A stretch of 64,000 nt of DNA from Rhizophagus clarus (lineage: Eukaryota > Glomeromycota > Glomeromycetes > Glomerales > Glomeraceae), in the NCBI GenBank assembly GCA_015698045.1, contig BLAL01000319.1, forward strand, positions 496,001-560,000. Reading direction: 5' to 3'. Shown here one piece after another: positions 1 through 10,284 of this stretch; position 1 is the first letter of the stretch; every line of letters begins with the position of its first letter. Under the pieces are notes generated by a model. The model made no database searches. It had not been told where the DNA came from and saw only the letters and a list, made by a program, of their open reading frames with translations. The position numbers were made by a program, and so were the translations under genes.

Positions 1-72
1 ACTTCAAATATTTTTAAGGACAATTTTAATATATTAACTTATAACTAAATAACAAATAATTTAATTAAATAC

Positions 73-937
73 CTTCAGCTTGATTACATGGTTGTAAATA
101 AAATGCATCGTCACATTGTGGTGGCCTTTTAGTAAAATAAAGCTCATAATCTTTGATAATGTTTTCATTTGGTGGAATGGAAATAATCTCTGATTTGGGG
201 GTTAGAATTTGACAGTCTGATTTGATTACATTTTGATTGATAAAAAATTACATCAATACCACCATCTTTTCTTTTGACAAAATGTTGTATTTTTAAATCA
301 TAATGTTCACCACCTCGCAAAGCTAACTCAAATGCATTATGCCAGAAAATACGGTGTAACAATCCTTTTGATGAGTCAGTTTGCATTGCTGGATGATTAA
401 CAATTAATTGAATTTCACTTTCTGTAAATGCATCAGCTCCATGAGATTTACCAAATCCGGATTTAGTTAAAATTTTGATTTTGCCAGTTACAGCATTGTA
501 TAAATCTGCATAGACATTTTTGTTATTAATATCTTGAGGATGTATTTTAGAGTATAAGTTAATATGGCGTGCAATTGCAAATCTTGCAGCTTTAATTGAC
601 TGTACAGAGTAATCTTTTCCATTTTGCCGCTTGCATGAAACAAAGAATAATACAAGCTGGCGTTCTAATTCTTCTTTAGTATCAATATCCTCAATTTTGC
701 CTGGTAATTGCAGATCATGCCGGAAGGCTTCAAGTGTATTTATCCAAGTATTGGTTGAAATATTTGTTGATTTAACACGAGCAGCTTGTTGAATAGTTAG
801 TATTTCTTGACTTGTCAGAGCAGTATAGATAAATGTTTTCTTGTTCTATGAATAATATATATAAGGTACTGTATATTATAAATAAATTTTTAATACAAAA
901 AACTGAAAAGAATTATTACCTTTTTTTGGGGTGGCAT
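73..937 (-). pseudogene. Crypton-type tyrosine recombinase, copy A (5' part, frameshifted)
   Basis: These are the first two exons of a tyrosine recombinase gene of the Crypton/DUF3504 type; the rest lies beyond the left edge of the window. Exon 1 is 920-937 (six codons) and exon 2 is 73-845. The first catalytic Arg lies in LRGGEHY. Compared with copy B (24655-26242), exon 2 is one base longer: a run of five G on the plus strand near 196-201, where copy B has the equivalent of four C. This shifts the frame shortly after the Arg motif, so the copy cannot encode the full enzyme. Copy C has the same extra base. The gene is divergent from the bromodomain gene at 2703-4149. I am confident of the family and of the frameshift relative to copy B; a sequencing error in the homopolymer is possible. 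Confidence 0.8.
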
Positions 938-2134
938 CCTTAAAAGCAGAGAAGAGTAAAGAAAAGTTTAAAATAAAATAAAATAAACTTTTATGTAAAC
1001 TATTTAGACTATTGGTAAACTTTTCTGTTATGGTCAGGTCGTACAATAATAATATTATAGTATGTGGGCAATATCACTTATTTTTCATGGATTAATGGGT
1101 GATCGGCTATAAATTTTGCTACTGACGTGGCAAAATTTTAGCCAATCACCCATTAACCATGTAAAAATAAGTAATATTGCTCTCCCCTCATACTATAATA
1201 TATTAATAAATATCGCAAGAACATTATTTAAGAAAAAGTGTGTGCATTAGAGACCTGCATCAGGCCTGGTTTGAGTTGAATTTTGGACACTTATTTTCAG
1301 CCCATGCAGGCTTCTAGTATGCATACCCATGAAATTTTAAGGTACAGTACTGTTTGTTTCATCATGTAATCAATTTTACACACAAAAAAATATTATATTT
1401 TAGATTGTATTTTTATAATCACTGTGACAGAGGGTTCATATGTGAGTCATGAACAAATATGTTTTAAGAGAAATAACATCTTTCTAATTGATTATGTTTC
1501 ACTAAAAATTACCTCCAAAACTTAGTGAAATTTTCTTGATACTGACAAACTTATCAAATTTAATGAAACCTAATCAAAACTTCTTATTAGCTAAATTATT
1601 TTATTAAAATCAAGTATCTAAAATATTTAATTTTAATTTTAAACCAATAATAACTGAAACCAATAATTATTTCAGTTTTTAATAATTAAATTAAAATTAC
1701 TGATGATTCAGTTTAAATTGAAATTAAATTACTTAAATTCAAACATTATATTGATATATAAATCATGTTTCATAACAATAAATGTTTACTTAGAAAAAAA
1801 TCATTCATGTCAAATACTTATACAAATATTATATTGAGTCATAATTGTTGTTAATAGTTAAATATAATTATAATAATTACCCATGTTGTGCCAATTTTTA
1901 TCCATGCCTAGAAAGTATTATTTATTTAAAGGCCCTTTCATATCACATTTTACAATTTCTAGAAATATAAAAAATTTTTAGATTTTTAGATATACTTTCT
2001 TAAATATTCTAATAAACAATCTTAAATATTCTAATAAACAAATTCTTACTTTCTTAAATATTCTAATAAACAAATTCTTAAATATTCTAAATATTCTAAT
2101 AAAAAAATTCTTAAATATTCTTAGAATATTCAAA
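938..2134. promoter_or_regulatory. Divergent intergenic region of Crypton copy A, with foldback
   Basis: This AT-rich region separates the divergent recombinase and bromodomain genes and should hold both promoters. No gene is visible. At about 1050-1203 two arms of roughly 65-70 bases form a near-perfect inverted repeat (core ATTAATGGGTGAT / ATCACCCATTAA), ending in TATTATAGTATG on both sides. The same foldback occurs in copies B (about 24396-24545) and C (about 36083-36233). At 1985-2110 a short motif AAATATTCTAATAAA is repeated several times just upstream of the bromodomain gene. Confidence 0.5.
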
Positions 2135-2702
2135 ATGAACTCAACCAACATAGATGGGTTTAATAATATGGATGAAAACAATATGGATGAACTCAACAAT
2201 GCAGATTCCATCATGGGGGAACTTAACATAGTTGAATTTGACAATATGAATGAAAACAATGTAGATTCCAATATGGATGAATTTAATATAGATGAAATGC
2301 TTATTAATAATACAAATGAACTTAACAACATAGATGAAAATAACAACATGGATGAACTTAACAATGCACTTAGCAGCATGGATGAATTTAATATGGATGA
2401 ACTTAATATGGATCAAATTAACAATACAGATGGATCTATTGATGAACTTGACAGTTATTTTGATGATTATATTACTTTATTTAATATGGATGGAAATACA
2501 GATGAACTCAATGATATGGATGAACTTAATTATTTTGATGTTCTTAACAATATAAATGAAATTAATAATACAGATGAATCCAATGATACAGATAATGATG
2601 AAAATTATATGAATGAACTTATTGCACTTAACAATAAACAAATTCTTAAATATTCTAAATATTCTAATAAAAAAATTCTTAAATATTCTTAGAATATTCA
2701 AA
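2135..2702 (+). repeat. Tandem duplication of bromodomain-gene exon 1 (568 bp)
   Basis: The ATG-containing exon 1 of the bromodomain gene is present twice in direct orientation, with ATGs at 2135 and 2703, a period of 568 bp. The first copy runs open for 185 codons. It then continues into a second copy of the upstream AAATATTC repeats instead of into the 3' part of the gene, so it lacks the bromodomain. Copies B and C have one exon 1 only. The duplication is therefore specific to this arm of the palindrome. Recombination between the short AAATATTCTAATAAA repeats is a likely cause. Confidence 0.85.
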
Positions 2703-4149
2703 ATGAACTCAACCAACATAGATGGGTTTAATAATATGGATGAAAATAATATGGATGAACTCAACAATGCAGATTCCATTATGGGGGAACTCAACATAGT
2801 TGAATTTGACAATATGAATGAAAACAATGTAGATTCCAATATGGATGAATTTAATATAGATGAAATGCTTATTAATAATACAAATGAACTTAACAACATA
2901 GATGAAAATAACAACATGGATGAACTTAACAATGCACTTAGCAGCATGGATGAATTTAATATGAATGAACTTAACATGGATCAAATTAACAATACAGATG
3001 GATCTATTGATGAACTTGATAGTTATTTTGATGATTATATTACTTTATTTAATATGGATGGAAATACAGATGAACTCAATGATATGGATGAACTTAATTA
3101 TTTTGATGTTCTTAACAATATAAATGAAATTAATAATACAGATGAATCCAATGATACAGATAATGATGAAAATTATATGAATGAACTTATTGCACTTAAC
3201 AATACACGTATATCTCATCAATTTTTTAATCAATACACCCAAATAAATGCTGTAACCAACAAATATCTTGGTCAAGACAGTAAGTTTCAATTTATGATTT
3301 TTGACTTATAATTCTCATCAGTTACTTACTAATCTTTAATCTTTAGTTATTATCTCTTATATAAAGGAAAAGCATACTAATATATCATATCATGAATTTT
3401 TAATTTTACATTATGATGTTATTTTTATTTCATCATTATCATTTATTTCATCATTATCATTTTCAAACTGAAAGACTTTTGATAATTATTGGGCACTTAA
3501 ATTTTTAAAAGAAGTTGAAAAATCAAAGTTAAACAAGAAAAATACATTTGATATTTTAAAGGAAAAGGTATATATAAAAATTTCTTTAAAATACATCTTA
3601 ATAAATTTTAATTAGATTAATTTACTTCACTAATCCTAGTACTTCACTAATCCTAAACAATTTTTTTTAATTGAATAGATAAATAAAGAACAATTACAAT
3701 ATGAGAAATTTTTCCAAATATACTGGCAGGAATTAATCAAAAAATATAAGAAAGAAAATCTAATATCTGGTGCAACTTACACAAAAAAAACTATCAAGAT
3801 TCATGACCTTCCTAAAATTATTAATCCAAACTTATTATTCTGTTATGAAATTCTTTGTGAACTTATAGGAAAACCTTTTTCTTTTCCATTTTATAAATAT
3901 ACTAAAGAATTGAATCCAGATTATTTTGATATTATAAATAATCAAATAGATTTATTTACTATTAAATCAAAATTAGAAAATAATCAATATTCAGATGCAA
4001 AAATATTTAAGGAAGATATTGATTTATTAATTGCTAATAATTCTATATATTATGATATAAATAATAATGGTGGTGCATTTTATAATTTAACTATAATGTT
4101 TAACAGTACTTTTAATACAAAGTGGAATAAAAAAATACAAAGAATTTAA
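2703..4149 (+). CDS. Transposon-borne bromodomain protein, copy A
   Basis: Three exons are proposed: 2703-3279 (donor GTAAGT), 3475-3567 (donor GTATAT) and 3679-4149, about 380 residues. Exon 1 encodes about 190 residues very rich in Asn, Asp, Met and Glu, with repeated MDELN-like units. The last exon encodes a bromodomain: a PF shelf, PDYFDIINNQIDL in the ZA loop, LENNQYSDA, then the B-helix NNSIYYD. The usual acetyl-lysine-binding Asn (YN) appears as Tyr (YY) in all three copies, so binding may be altered. Exons 2 and 3 join in phase. The exon 1-2 junction does not join in phase with the acceptor I can see, so that splice is unresolved. It lies beside and divergent from a Crypton recombinase in all three copies, so it is probably part of that element. 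Confidence 0.7.
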
Positions 4150-4205
4150 GAAAGATACTGATATTTAATATAATTTTATTAGTATAATTAATATATTAAT
4201 GTAAT

Positions 4206-5135
4206 TAGGGTTCTGAATGGATCAGATCAGATCAGATTTTACCAGATTTAAATCTGATCTGACGGATCCAGATCTATCAATTTTAAATCTGGATCTGTAA
4301 TTCGGATATATATTTGAAATCCGAATCCGATCTGCAGACCTAAATTTAAAATCCAGATCTGATTTGAGTTTGATCTGAATCTGACCCAAATCTGATCCAA
4401 ATCTGACCAAATTCAGATTTAGATAACAATAAAAAAAAAATGATTTTACGCTTTTTTAAAATTGTTAACAGTTAATAAAAAAATGATTCTACATTTTTTT
4501 TAAAAAATCGGTTTAATGAAAAAACGATTTTTAATGTATTTTTTAAAATCGTTTTAATAAAAAAATGATTTTTAACGGTATTTTTAAAATCGTTTTAATA
4601 AAAAAATGATTTTTAATGGTTTTTTTAAAATCATTTTAATAAAAAAACGATTTTACGCTTTTTTAAAATCATTTAATAAAAAAAAATGATTTTACGTTTT
4701 TTTTTAAAATCGTTTTAATGAAAGAACGACTTTAACAGTTCTTTTTAAAATCATTTTAATAAAAAAACGATTTTAACAGTTTTTTTAGAATCATTTAATA
4801 AAAAAAAATGATTTTACGTTTTTTTCAAAATCATTTTAATAAAAAATGATTTTACGCTTTTTTAAAATCGTTTAATAAAAAAAAATGATTTACATTTTTA
4901 TTTAAATTGTTTTAATGAAAGAATGATTTTAACAGTTTTTTAAAATCGTTTAATAAAAAAAACTGATTTTACGTTTTTTTAAAATCGTTTTAAATAAAAA
5001 AAATGATTTACGTTTTTTAAAAAAATCGTTTTAGTAAAAAAACGGTTTTTAACATTTTTTTTAAAAAAAATCATTTAATAAAAAACAATTTTAACTTTTA
5101 AAAAAAATTGTTTAATAAAAAAATGATTTTACGCT
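4206..5135. repeat. hAT-like element end plus AT-rich palindromic satellite (left arm)
   Basis: The segment starts with TAGGGTTCTG, followed by about 215 bp dense in GATC/GATCTG motifs. It then has about 690 bp of short units alternating AAAATCGTTTTAAT and AAAACGATTTTAACG, so each unit can fold back on itself. This is one end of the family seen complete at 36384-38593 and 27533-29339. The other terminus is missing here because the satellite runs directly into the Polinton terminal region. The right arm (18515-19445) carries the same end in mirror image. Confidence 0.75.
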
Positions 5136-5503
5136 CTATATAGGACAAAATGGGGGTTCTGGGACAAATTTCACTGTATAGGTATACAGATGTCTAGCAT
5201 CCACCCGACTACTTTCCCAATATACGAAATTTATGTAATCTTTTTTAACCCCAAATTTGTTCTCAAGACCAGGAAATATATCGAAATGCGATATTGAATT
5301 TAAGTTTTAAATCAGGCTGGGGCACAAATTTTGTTAACATATCCTTTTACCTAAATTTTTAGTTTTCAAGTTAAAGGAGATCACCATCTTTGTTAACGCG
5401 CTGGCCGATTTTTAATCTCAAATAATATAACAAAAAAAGTATGCTATATTGCTTGACTTTAAAAAAGGCCAAGAGCACCAAGGACCAAAGTGTCTGAGTG
5501 TGC

Positions 5504-6507
5504 TCGCAGGCCGCAAATGCAAGCTCATTTTGCATATCAGATTTTATGTTATCCTAGAATTAATTCTAAAACTGATTCATTGATAAAATCAAAAATTTTT
5601 TCGTATGACTTAGCTTCACTAAATCATACGAAAAAATGGATAACAGGAAAGAGTTCTAAATATTATTATACTATATTCTAGCATATAAATAATTTTTCAA
5701 TATGCAGGAAACCATTCTAGACCCATTTTCTTAATAAAATCATTAGGACAAATAAGTTATACGAAAAATTTTATAAGTCATACAAAAAATTAAGTCATAT
5801 GAAAAAATGGATAACAGGAAAGAGTTCTAAATATTATTCTACTTTATTCTAGCATACAAATAATTTCACAATACGCAAAAAACCATTCTAGACCCATTTT
5901 ATTAAGAAAAACATATGGTCAAATAAGTCATACAAAAAAAATTACACCTATAAGTCTTACCTCTAAATCATACGAAAAATTGCTAACTATTCTGAGTACA
6001 CCGAGTCGCAGGCCGCAAATGCAAGCTCATTTTGCATATCAGATTTTATGTTATCCTAGAATTAATTCTAAAACTGATTCATTGATAAAATCAAAAATTT
6101 TTTCGTATGACTTAGCTTCACTAAATCATACGAAAAAATGGATAACAGGAAAGAGTTCTAAATATTATTATACTATATTCTAGCATATAAATAATTTTTC
6201 AATATGCAGGAAACCATTCTAGACCCATTTTCTTAATAAAATCATTAGGACAAATAAGTTATACGAAAAATTTTATAAGTCATACAAAAAATTAAGTCAT
6301 ATGAAAAAATGGATAACAGGAAAGAGTTCTAAATATTATTCTACTTTATTCTAGCATACAAATAATTTCACAATACGCAAAAAACCATTCTAGACCCATT
6401 TTATTAAGAAAAACATATGGTCAAATAAGTCATACAAAAAAAATTACACCTATAAGTCTTACCTCTAAATCATACGAAAAATTGCTAACTATTCTGAGTA
6501 CACCGAG
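5504..6507. repeat. 502-bp tandem duplication inside the left TIR
   Basis: The sequence beginning TCGCAGGCCGCAAATGC at 5504 recurs at 6006, and the end motif ATTGCTAACTATTCTGAG recurs at 5979 and 6481, giving a period of 502 bp. The two units look nearly identical. The right TIR has a single unit (about 17650-18155), so this duplication arose after the inverted copies separated. Each unit also contains two diverged internal copies of a segment with GGATAACAGGAAAGAGTTC. Confidence 0.9.
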
Positions 6508-6724
6508 CCTTATCCCGAAGTTTGTTAACATATTGAATCACATAGTATCCTTTAACATGCAATAGGCATAGTCCTGAAGTAGAACCAGTAGGCTTACCAC
6601 ATTCACTACAAGGGATGCGTGGCTTAGCCTTCCAATGTAAATGACATCCTTCTGGTCGCATGCAAGGGACTCCATGGGCCTTGCCAGTATTAAGTAAGTA
6701 TGGACAGAAATATTCTCCGATCAT
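6485..6724 (-). CDS. Small zinc-binding protein in left TIR
   Basis: An ATG-initiated ORF of 79 residues encodes a Cys/His-rich protein. Putative zinc ligands are Cys residues near positions 7, 19 and 25, a HLH at 26-28, a CxxC near 37-40, and a Cys with a downstream His near 51-54. The C-terminal part (YYVIQYVNKLRDKAR) is basic. A nearly identical copy lies in the opposite TIR (17427-17666), with two visible substitutions (N/T and K/R) plus a Leu/Pro change. Because it lies in the TIR, each element carries two copies. No function is assigned; the metal-binding inference rests on the spacing of Cys and His only. Confidence 0.6.
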   Translation of the reverse strand: MIGEYFCPYLLNTGKAHGVPCMRPEGCHLHWKAKPRIPCSECGKPTGSTSGLCLLHVKGYYVIQYVNKLRDKARCTQNS

Positions 6725-6797
6725 TTTCACTATATAGGGAAATAATTAATTAAAGAGAAAAATCTGTAAAGGTAATATATAAAAAACTTTATACACA

Positions 6798-7178
6798 ATG
6801 AGTACACAAATTCAATTATCCGATACCAAGCCCACATCTCAGGAAATCGAACAGGCATTAATAAATGTAGTCAAGGCTGGTATCTATTATAGAAGACCAA
6901 AAGATGGTAAATTCATGCAATCATATAAAGAGAGAATCAAAAAATTACGCCAAGCAGAGGATCCAGAAGAGTATGTATTAAAATTAGCCCAAACCATATT
7001 CCCTAATAAAGATAAATATCATCAAATTATGGATGATTACAAATCATATTACGGAAAAGATTCAAAGATTCTTAACTCTATTATGGAACTATACAAGCTA
7101 TACTATAGATTAGCTAAAAATTATTTTATTATAGAAACTAAAATTGATGAAGAAACAGAAGACTTTCTTAATTCGTAA
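6798..7178 (+). CDS. Unrecognised 126-residue Polinton-core protein
   Basis: An intact ATG-to-TAA frame begins 19 bases inside the end of the left TIR, with an AT-rich TATATAAAAAA stretch just upstream. The protein is hydrophilic, predicted mostly helical, Lys/Glu-rich and without obvious motifs, signal peptide or membrane segment. Its 3' end overlaps the 3' end of the oppositely oriented integrase by a few bases (7168-7178), so the two genes converge. I do not recognise the family. Its intactness in an otherwise decayed element is notable. Confidence 0.55.
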   Translation: MSTQIQLSDTKPTSQEIEQALINVVKAGIYYRRPKDGKFMQSYKERIKKLRQAEDPEEYVLKLAQTIFPNKDKYHQIMDDYKSYYGKDSKILNSIMELYKLYYRLAKNYFIIETKIDEETEDFLNS

Positions 7179-8303
7179 GAACCCACTGGGAAGGCAATTC
7201 CGTATCATAAGGAATAATCATCAATTCTTCTCGAACAAAAGATCTTTCAGGATGTTTTAATATATAATCATCATCATCAGTTAGTCCAAAGGGGACTTCT
7301 TCCAGCCAGTACAAGACCGGCTGATTTTTTTGTACCATAGATTGTTGGATATGATAAATATGTGAAGACCAATTCAAATCACCAGTACGACGCCTCCCAT
7401 CCTCTAAATCAATAGGATACAACAAATATCTTACTAATACATCGCTAGAAAGCTTTCCCTCATCAAAGCCTATAGGACCATCCCGAAGGTAAGAAGGCTT
7501 AGCAAAGACCTCTTTTTCCTTTATTGCATCAACAGGAGAAATACCAAGCTGACGTGTGATAGAATTATTAATGTCCTCAACAACTATCGGCAAATTCTTT
7601 ACCCAAGCCCTGGATCGTCTATCTAAAGTCAAGAGATCAGAAGCATCCTGGAAAGAAAATAGCTTTTCAACTAAGGTGCGATTATACCTTTCAACAATAC
7701 CCATAGTATGCTTAGATTTGGCCTTCTGAATTTTCACGTCATGCTCTTTCATTAATCTCTCACAATCACCTTTAAACTCTGATCCTCTATCAGTAATTAA
7801 TAATTTTGGCCAGACCAAAGGACATTCAGGATCATCATAGATTTTCTCAAATGATCGAGCAATAGTAGCAGAAGTTAAGATACCCTGCCTATCCTTAACA
7901 CTATATGCACCAATAGGGATAGAGACTTTATATCTCAAAGCCACGTCAACCATATTAAGGCAAAAAGATAGGTAACTTGTCCTACTTTATCATAGGGCAT
8001 GTAAAGAACATCTGCCTGATGGACTTCATTGGGAGTAGTAATAGAGGTAAAACTTGCACGAGGGATATATTTAGGACGAGGCTTATGTATTTGGTGTATA
8101 GCTTGTCTTTCAAGCCAGTCCTCCACTTCATCTAAACTAAAATCATACCCAGCTTTAAGAGAAGCTTCATGTAATTTTTTAACATTTTGATAATAACCAA
8201 TAGGCTGATAATAAATCTTTTTCAAAGCAATAGAAATATCAAGATTTCGAGTTTCACCAGAATCTATAGAAATAATAGGTAACAATGGGAGTTGATCAGA
8301 CAT
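7168..8303 (-). pseudogene. Polinton-type rve integrase (one frameshift)
   Basis: This gene would insert the element's DNA into the host genome. The N-terminal part (8303 down to about 7950) has the Polinton-like IYYQPIGYYQ segment and the first catalytic Asp in HQADVLY. The C-terminal part (7953-7168) has the second Asp in LLITDRGSEF, the catalytic Glu in GIVERYNRTL, and the typical tail DLNWS...QPVLYWLEE...FVREEL. The two halves are in different frames and overlap around 7935-7953. A single missing base near 7950, just after the first Asp region, explains this. All three DDE residues are present across the two frames. An assembly error is the main alternative to a real mutation. Confidence 0.85.
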
Positions 8304-8310
8304 ATCTTGA

Positions 8311-9030
8311 ACAACTAAACAGCAACTTTATCTAGGGATAAAGTTAGTACAAAAGAAAATCCGCAAACTTGAAGAGGAAATTAAAGCCTGTGAGCGATAT
8401 ATTTCTCATCTTGAAAAAAATATACAATCTTATGATGATGAAGTTAATCAGCTAAAGGATAAATGTAAGGTTATTCTAAGTGAACTTAAAAAATGTCAGG
8501 ATCACTTGGAACTAAAAGAGGAGGCATTAGTTATTCAAGATAATCGAATTATCCAGCTAGAAGACACAATAGATAAACTTAAATCTCGTATACAAGAATT
8601 ATCTAAATCTAGTAATAAACATTCTGAAGAAGAACAAGAAAATATGGCCATACCTGATATTTTAATAAATATCGCTACAGCACTAGATCGGGTGGAAGCA
8701 TATATTGATGGGGATACATCATTTAATCCCAAAAATACACTAAATGGAATACGAATCTCATTAACAACTACTCGTAAACTTATGCAAAGACATGCTCAAG
8801 ATGCTATTAACATGCAAGGTCAGCTTATTACTGCTCATGGTCTGCTTAATAATACCTATGGTCAGATAAATAACCTTATGAATGATATGGCAAATGTTAG
8901 AAATAAATGTCTTCGAAGAGCTCAGCTACTGACTTTGGCATATAATAATGAGGCAAATGAGCGTCAACGTTGGTGGCAAATAGCTCAAGATAGGCAAACT
9001 AATGGTCAAAGAATAGCCTTAAGAAAATAA
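8311..9030 (+). CDS. Coiled-coil protein, probably N-terminal part of the Gag polyprotein
   Basis: The frame is open from 8311 to a TAA at 9028-9030. There is no in-frame ATG until 8644, although a strong coiled-coil pattern (KIRKLEEEIKACERYISHLE and onward) begins well upstream, so the true start is uncertain and may be outside ATG or lost. The part after 8644 has helical segments and ends with an ERQRWWQIAQDRQ motif. The next frame (9031-10284) is in the same register: only the TAA at 9028 and a TGA at 9175 separate them. I infer one original long Gag polyprotein broken by two stops. Expression of the pieces separately cannot be excluded. Confidence 0.6.
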   Translation, partial: TTKQQLYLGIKLVQKKIRKLEEEIKACERYISHLEKNIQSYDDEVNQLKDKCKVILSELKKCQDHLELKEEALVIQDNRIIQLEDTIDKLKSRIQELSKSSNKHSEEEQENMAIPDILINIATALDRVEAYIDGDTSFNPKNTLNGIRISLTTTRKLMQRHAQDAINMQGQLITAHGLLNNTYGQINNLMNDMANVRNKCLRRAQLLTLAYNNEANERQRWWQIAQDRQTNGQRIALRK

Positions 9031-9216
9031 AACCAAATAAATGTATTAGTAGGAGAAAAAACCATCCTTCAGCTAATAAATCAGAGACGCAAAGCTAAGG
9101 CAGATTTAGCAGAATTTAATCGGGCATTTGTATTTAATAAATATCAAAAATGGAAGGGTAGGGAATTAAATTCATGACAAATTATTTTGAATTTACAAAA
9201 CAATCCTCCAGGAAAC

Positions 9217-10284
9217 ATGGCTACAATACAAGATGTCATGCATACATTAGCACCATTATTTGCACAATTACCCAATTATGATGGGCAGGAACCACCAGAC
9301 GTATATTATCAAAAGCTTAAAAATATAAATGAAATGGCACGTCCCTTAGCCGTTGCTGCCTTTAATGCTGCTGCAAGATGTCAAGTTATGATAAATAAGA
9401 TGACAGGTAGGTTTGCACCTGTTCCTGCCAATGATCCTTATGCAGCAGGTAATCCAGCTATTAATACTGAACCTCTTTTTCTAAACTGGTTGCGTGAAAA
9501 ATATAGAGAAGTTATGGTAGGGACTAACCGAAGTGCTATATTTGCTCTTGTTAATGAAAAGTTTTTAGAGACAGATACTCCAGATAGTTATGAAAAACGA
9601 ATCAAACCACTAGTACAAGCAATGCCAGATGCTGATGCCTTACCTTATCTATTTAATCAATTGTCTTCTGATTTAGAAATGGGAGTTAGAATTGCTAATC
9701 CTGCTACAGTCATTGCATTTTTTACAGACTTGCGTAATATATGGCATGAAAGTGCAGGCAAAAGAATACAAGCTCATACAATAGCTCCAGTTAATTATAT
9801 AGCTCAACCACAAAAAGATGATTTTAAAATTCGTCTAGCGAGAGATTTGGCTTATACAGGAATAGGAACAGATGATGCAACATTAGAAAATTTTATTTAT
9901 GGAGAACTTAAAAAGAGATTAGGAGGTCAAACAGCTCATGTTAGAAAAAGTCCCTTTACACCCAGAAGTGCATATGCCACGAAGAAAGTTGTTAGAAAGG
10001 TAATGCCAAAAGCATCTGCAAAGCAAACCCGACATTGTTCAGCATGTGGAAAGGCTGGTCATACAAAAATTAATTGTCCTAGACTTAAGCGGTCTAAGAA
10101 AGTTAATTATGTATATCAAAATGAGGAAGAAGATCCTGAAGACTCTGAAGAAGAATACATAGAAGAATATATAGAGGATTCTGAAGAAGAGGAAGTAGAA
10201 GAAGATGACGAATATATTGATGCTGATGAATCCCAAAACTGCTATGCTGTAAAAAAAAAGTGGCACGAAGTGGAGTACCAATAA
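9217..10284 (+). CDS. Retrovirus-like Gag with CCHC zinc knuckle
   Basis: The frame from the ATG at 9217 encodes about 355 residues. The first ~230 residues are helical and Gag-like (LPNYDGQEPPDVYYQKL, FLNWLREKYREV). A basic linker follows, then a perfect CCHC knuckle, CSACGKAGHTKINC, encoded near 10036-10077. The C-terminal tail is extremely acidic (runs of Glu/Asp) and ends at the TAA at 10282. The frame extends upstream to 9031 if the TGA at 9175-9177 is ignored. The gene is followed by a protease in the -1 frame. The expected role is a particle-forming nucleic-acid-binding protein, as for retroelement Gag; finding it in a Polinton-type element is unusual. Confidence 0.75.
   Translation: MATIQDVMHTLAPLFAQLPNYDGQEPPDVYYQKLKNINEMARPLAVAAFNAAARCQVMINKMTGRFAPVPANDPYAAGNPAINTEPLFLNWLREKYREVMVGTNRSAIFALVNEKFLETDTPDSYEKRIKPLVQAMPDADALPYLFNQLSSDLEMGVRIANPATVIAFFTDLRNIWHESAGKRIQAHTIAPVNYIAQPQKDDFKIRLARDLAYTGIGTDDATLENFIYGELKKRLGGQTAHVRKSPFTPRSAYATKKVVRKVMPKASAKQTRHCSACGKAGHTKINCPRLKRSKKVNYVYQNEEEDPEDSEEEYIEEYIEDSEEEEVEEDDEYIDADESQNCYAVKKKWHEVEYQ
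10251..10260 (+). promoter_or_regulatory. Candidate -1 ribosomal frameshift site between gag and pro
   Basis: Nine A followed by G contains the heptamers A AAA AAA and A AAA AAG, both in the correct register for the gag frame. Slipping back one base leads directly into the protease frame, which is open from this point, while the gag frame stops at 10282. This is the standard arrangement of retroviral Gag-Pro. I did not identify a clear downstream stem-loop or pseudoknot. A homopolymer length error would alter the interpretation. Confidence 0.55.

Larger units (their letters stand above)
1..4205. mobile_element. Crypton/bromodomain element, copy A (left arm of palindrome)
   Basis: This copy is inverted relative to copy B and is cut by the window edge. 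It holds the 5' part of the recombinase gene and the bromodomain gene. Its inner end abuts a hAT-like element that begins TAGGGTTCTG at 4206. In copy C the homologous sequence continues a little further, so copies A and B appear truncated there. Cryptons lack terminal inverted repeats, and none are seen at the element ends. Confidence 0.65.
5136..6779. repeat. Polinton-like terminal inverted repeat, left
   Basis: This segment matches 17369-18514 in inverted orientation with few differences, apart from a tandem duplication present only here. The inner boundary is seen where GGTAATATAT is followed by unrelated sequence on the two sides. The TIR contains a small zinc-binding protein gene at its inner end. 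Its outer half is rich in the motif AAGTCATACGAAAAA, including a hairpin at about 5598-5640 with TTTTTTCGTATGA and TCATACGAAAAAA arms. Confidence 0.65.

Noticed and set aside
1978..2379. Minus-strand ORFs rich in Leu/Ser/Ile opposite the bromodomain gene (also 2477-2977, 20674-21105, 34875-35306)
   Set aside because: They are antisense shadows of the Asn/Asp/Met-rich repeats in exon 1; the hydrophobic composition follows from the complementary codons.
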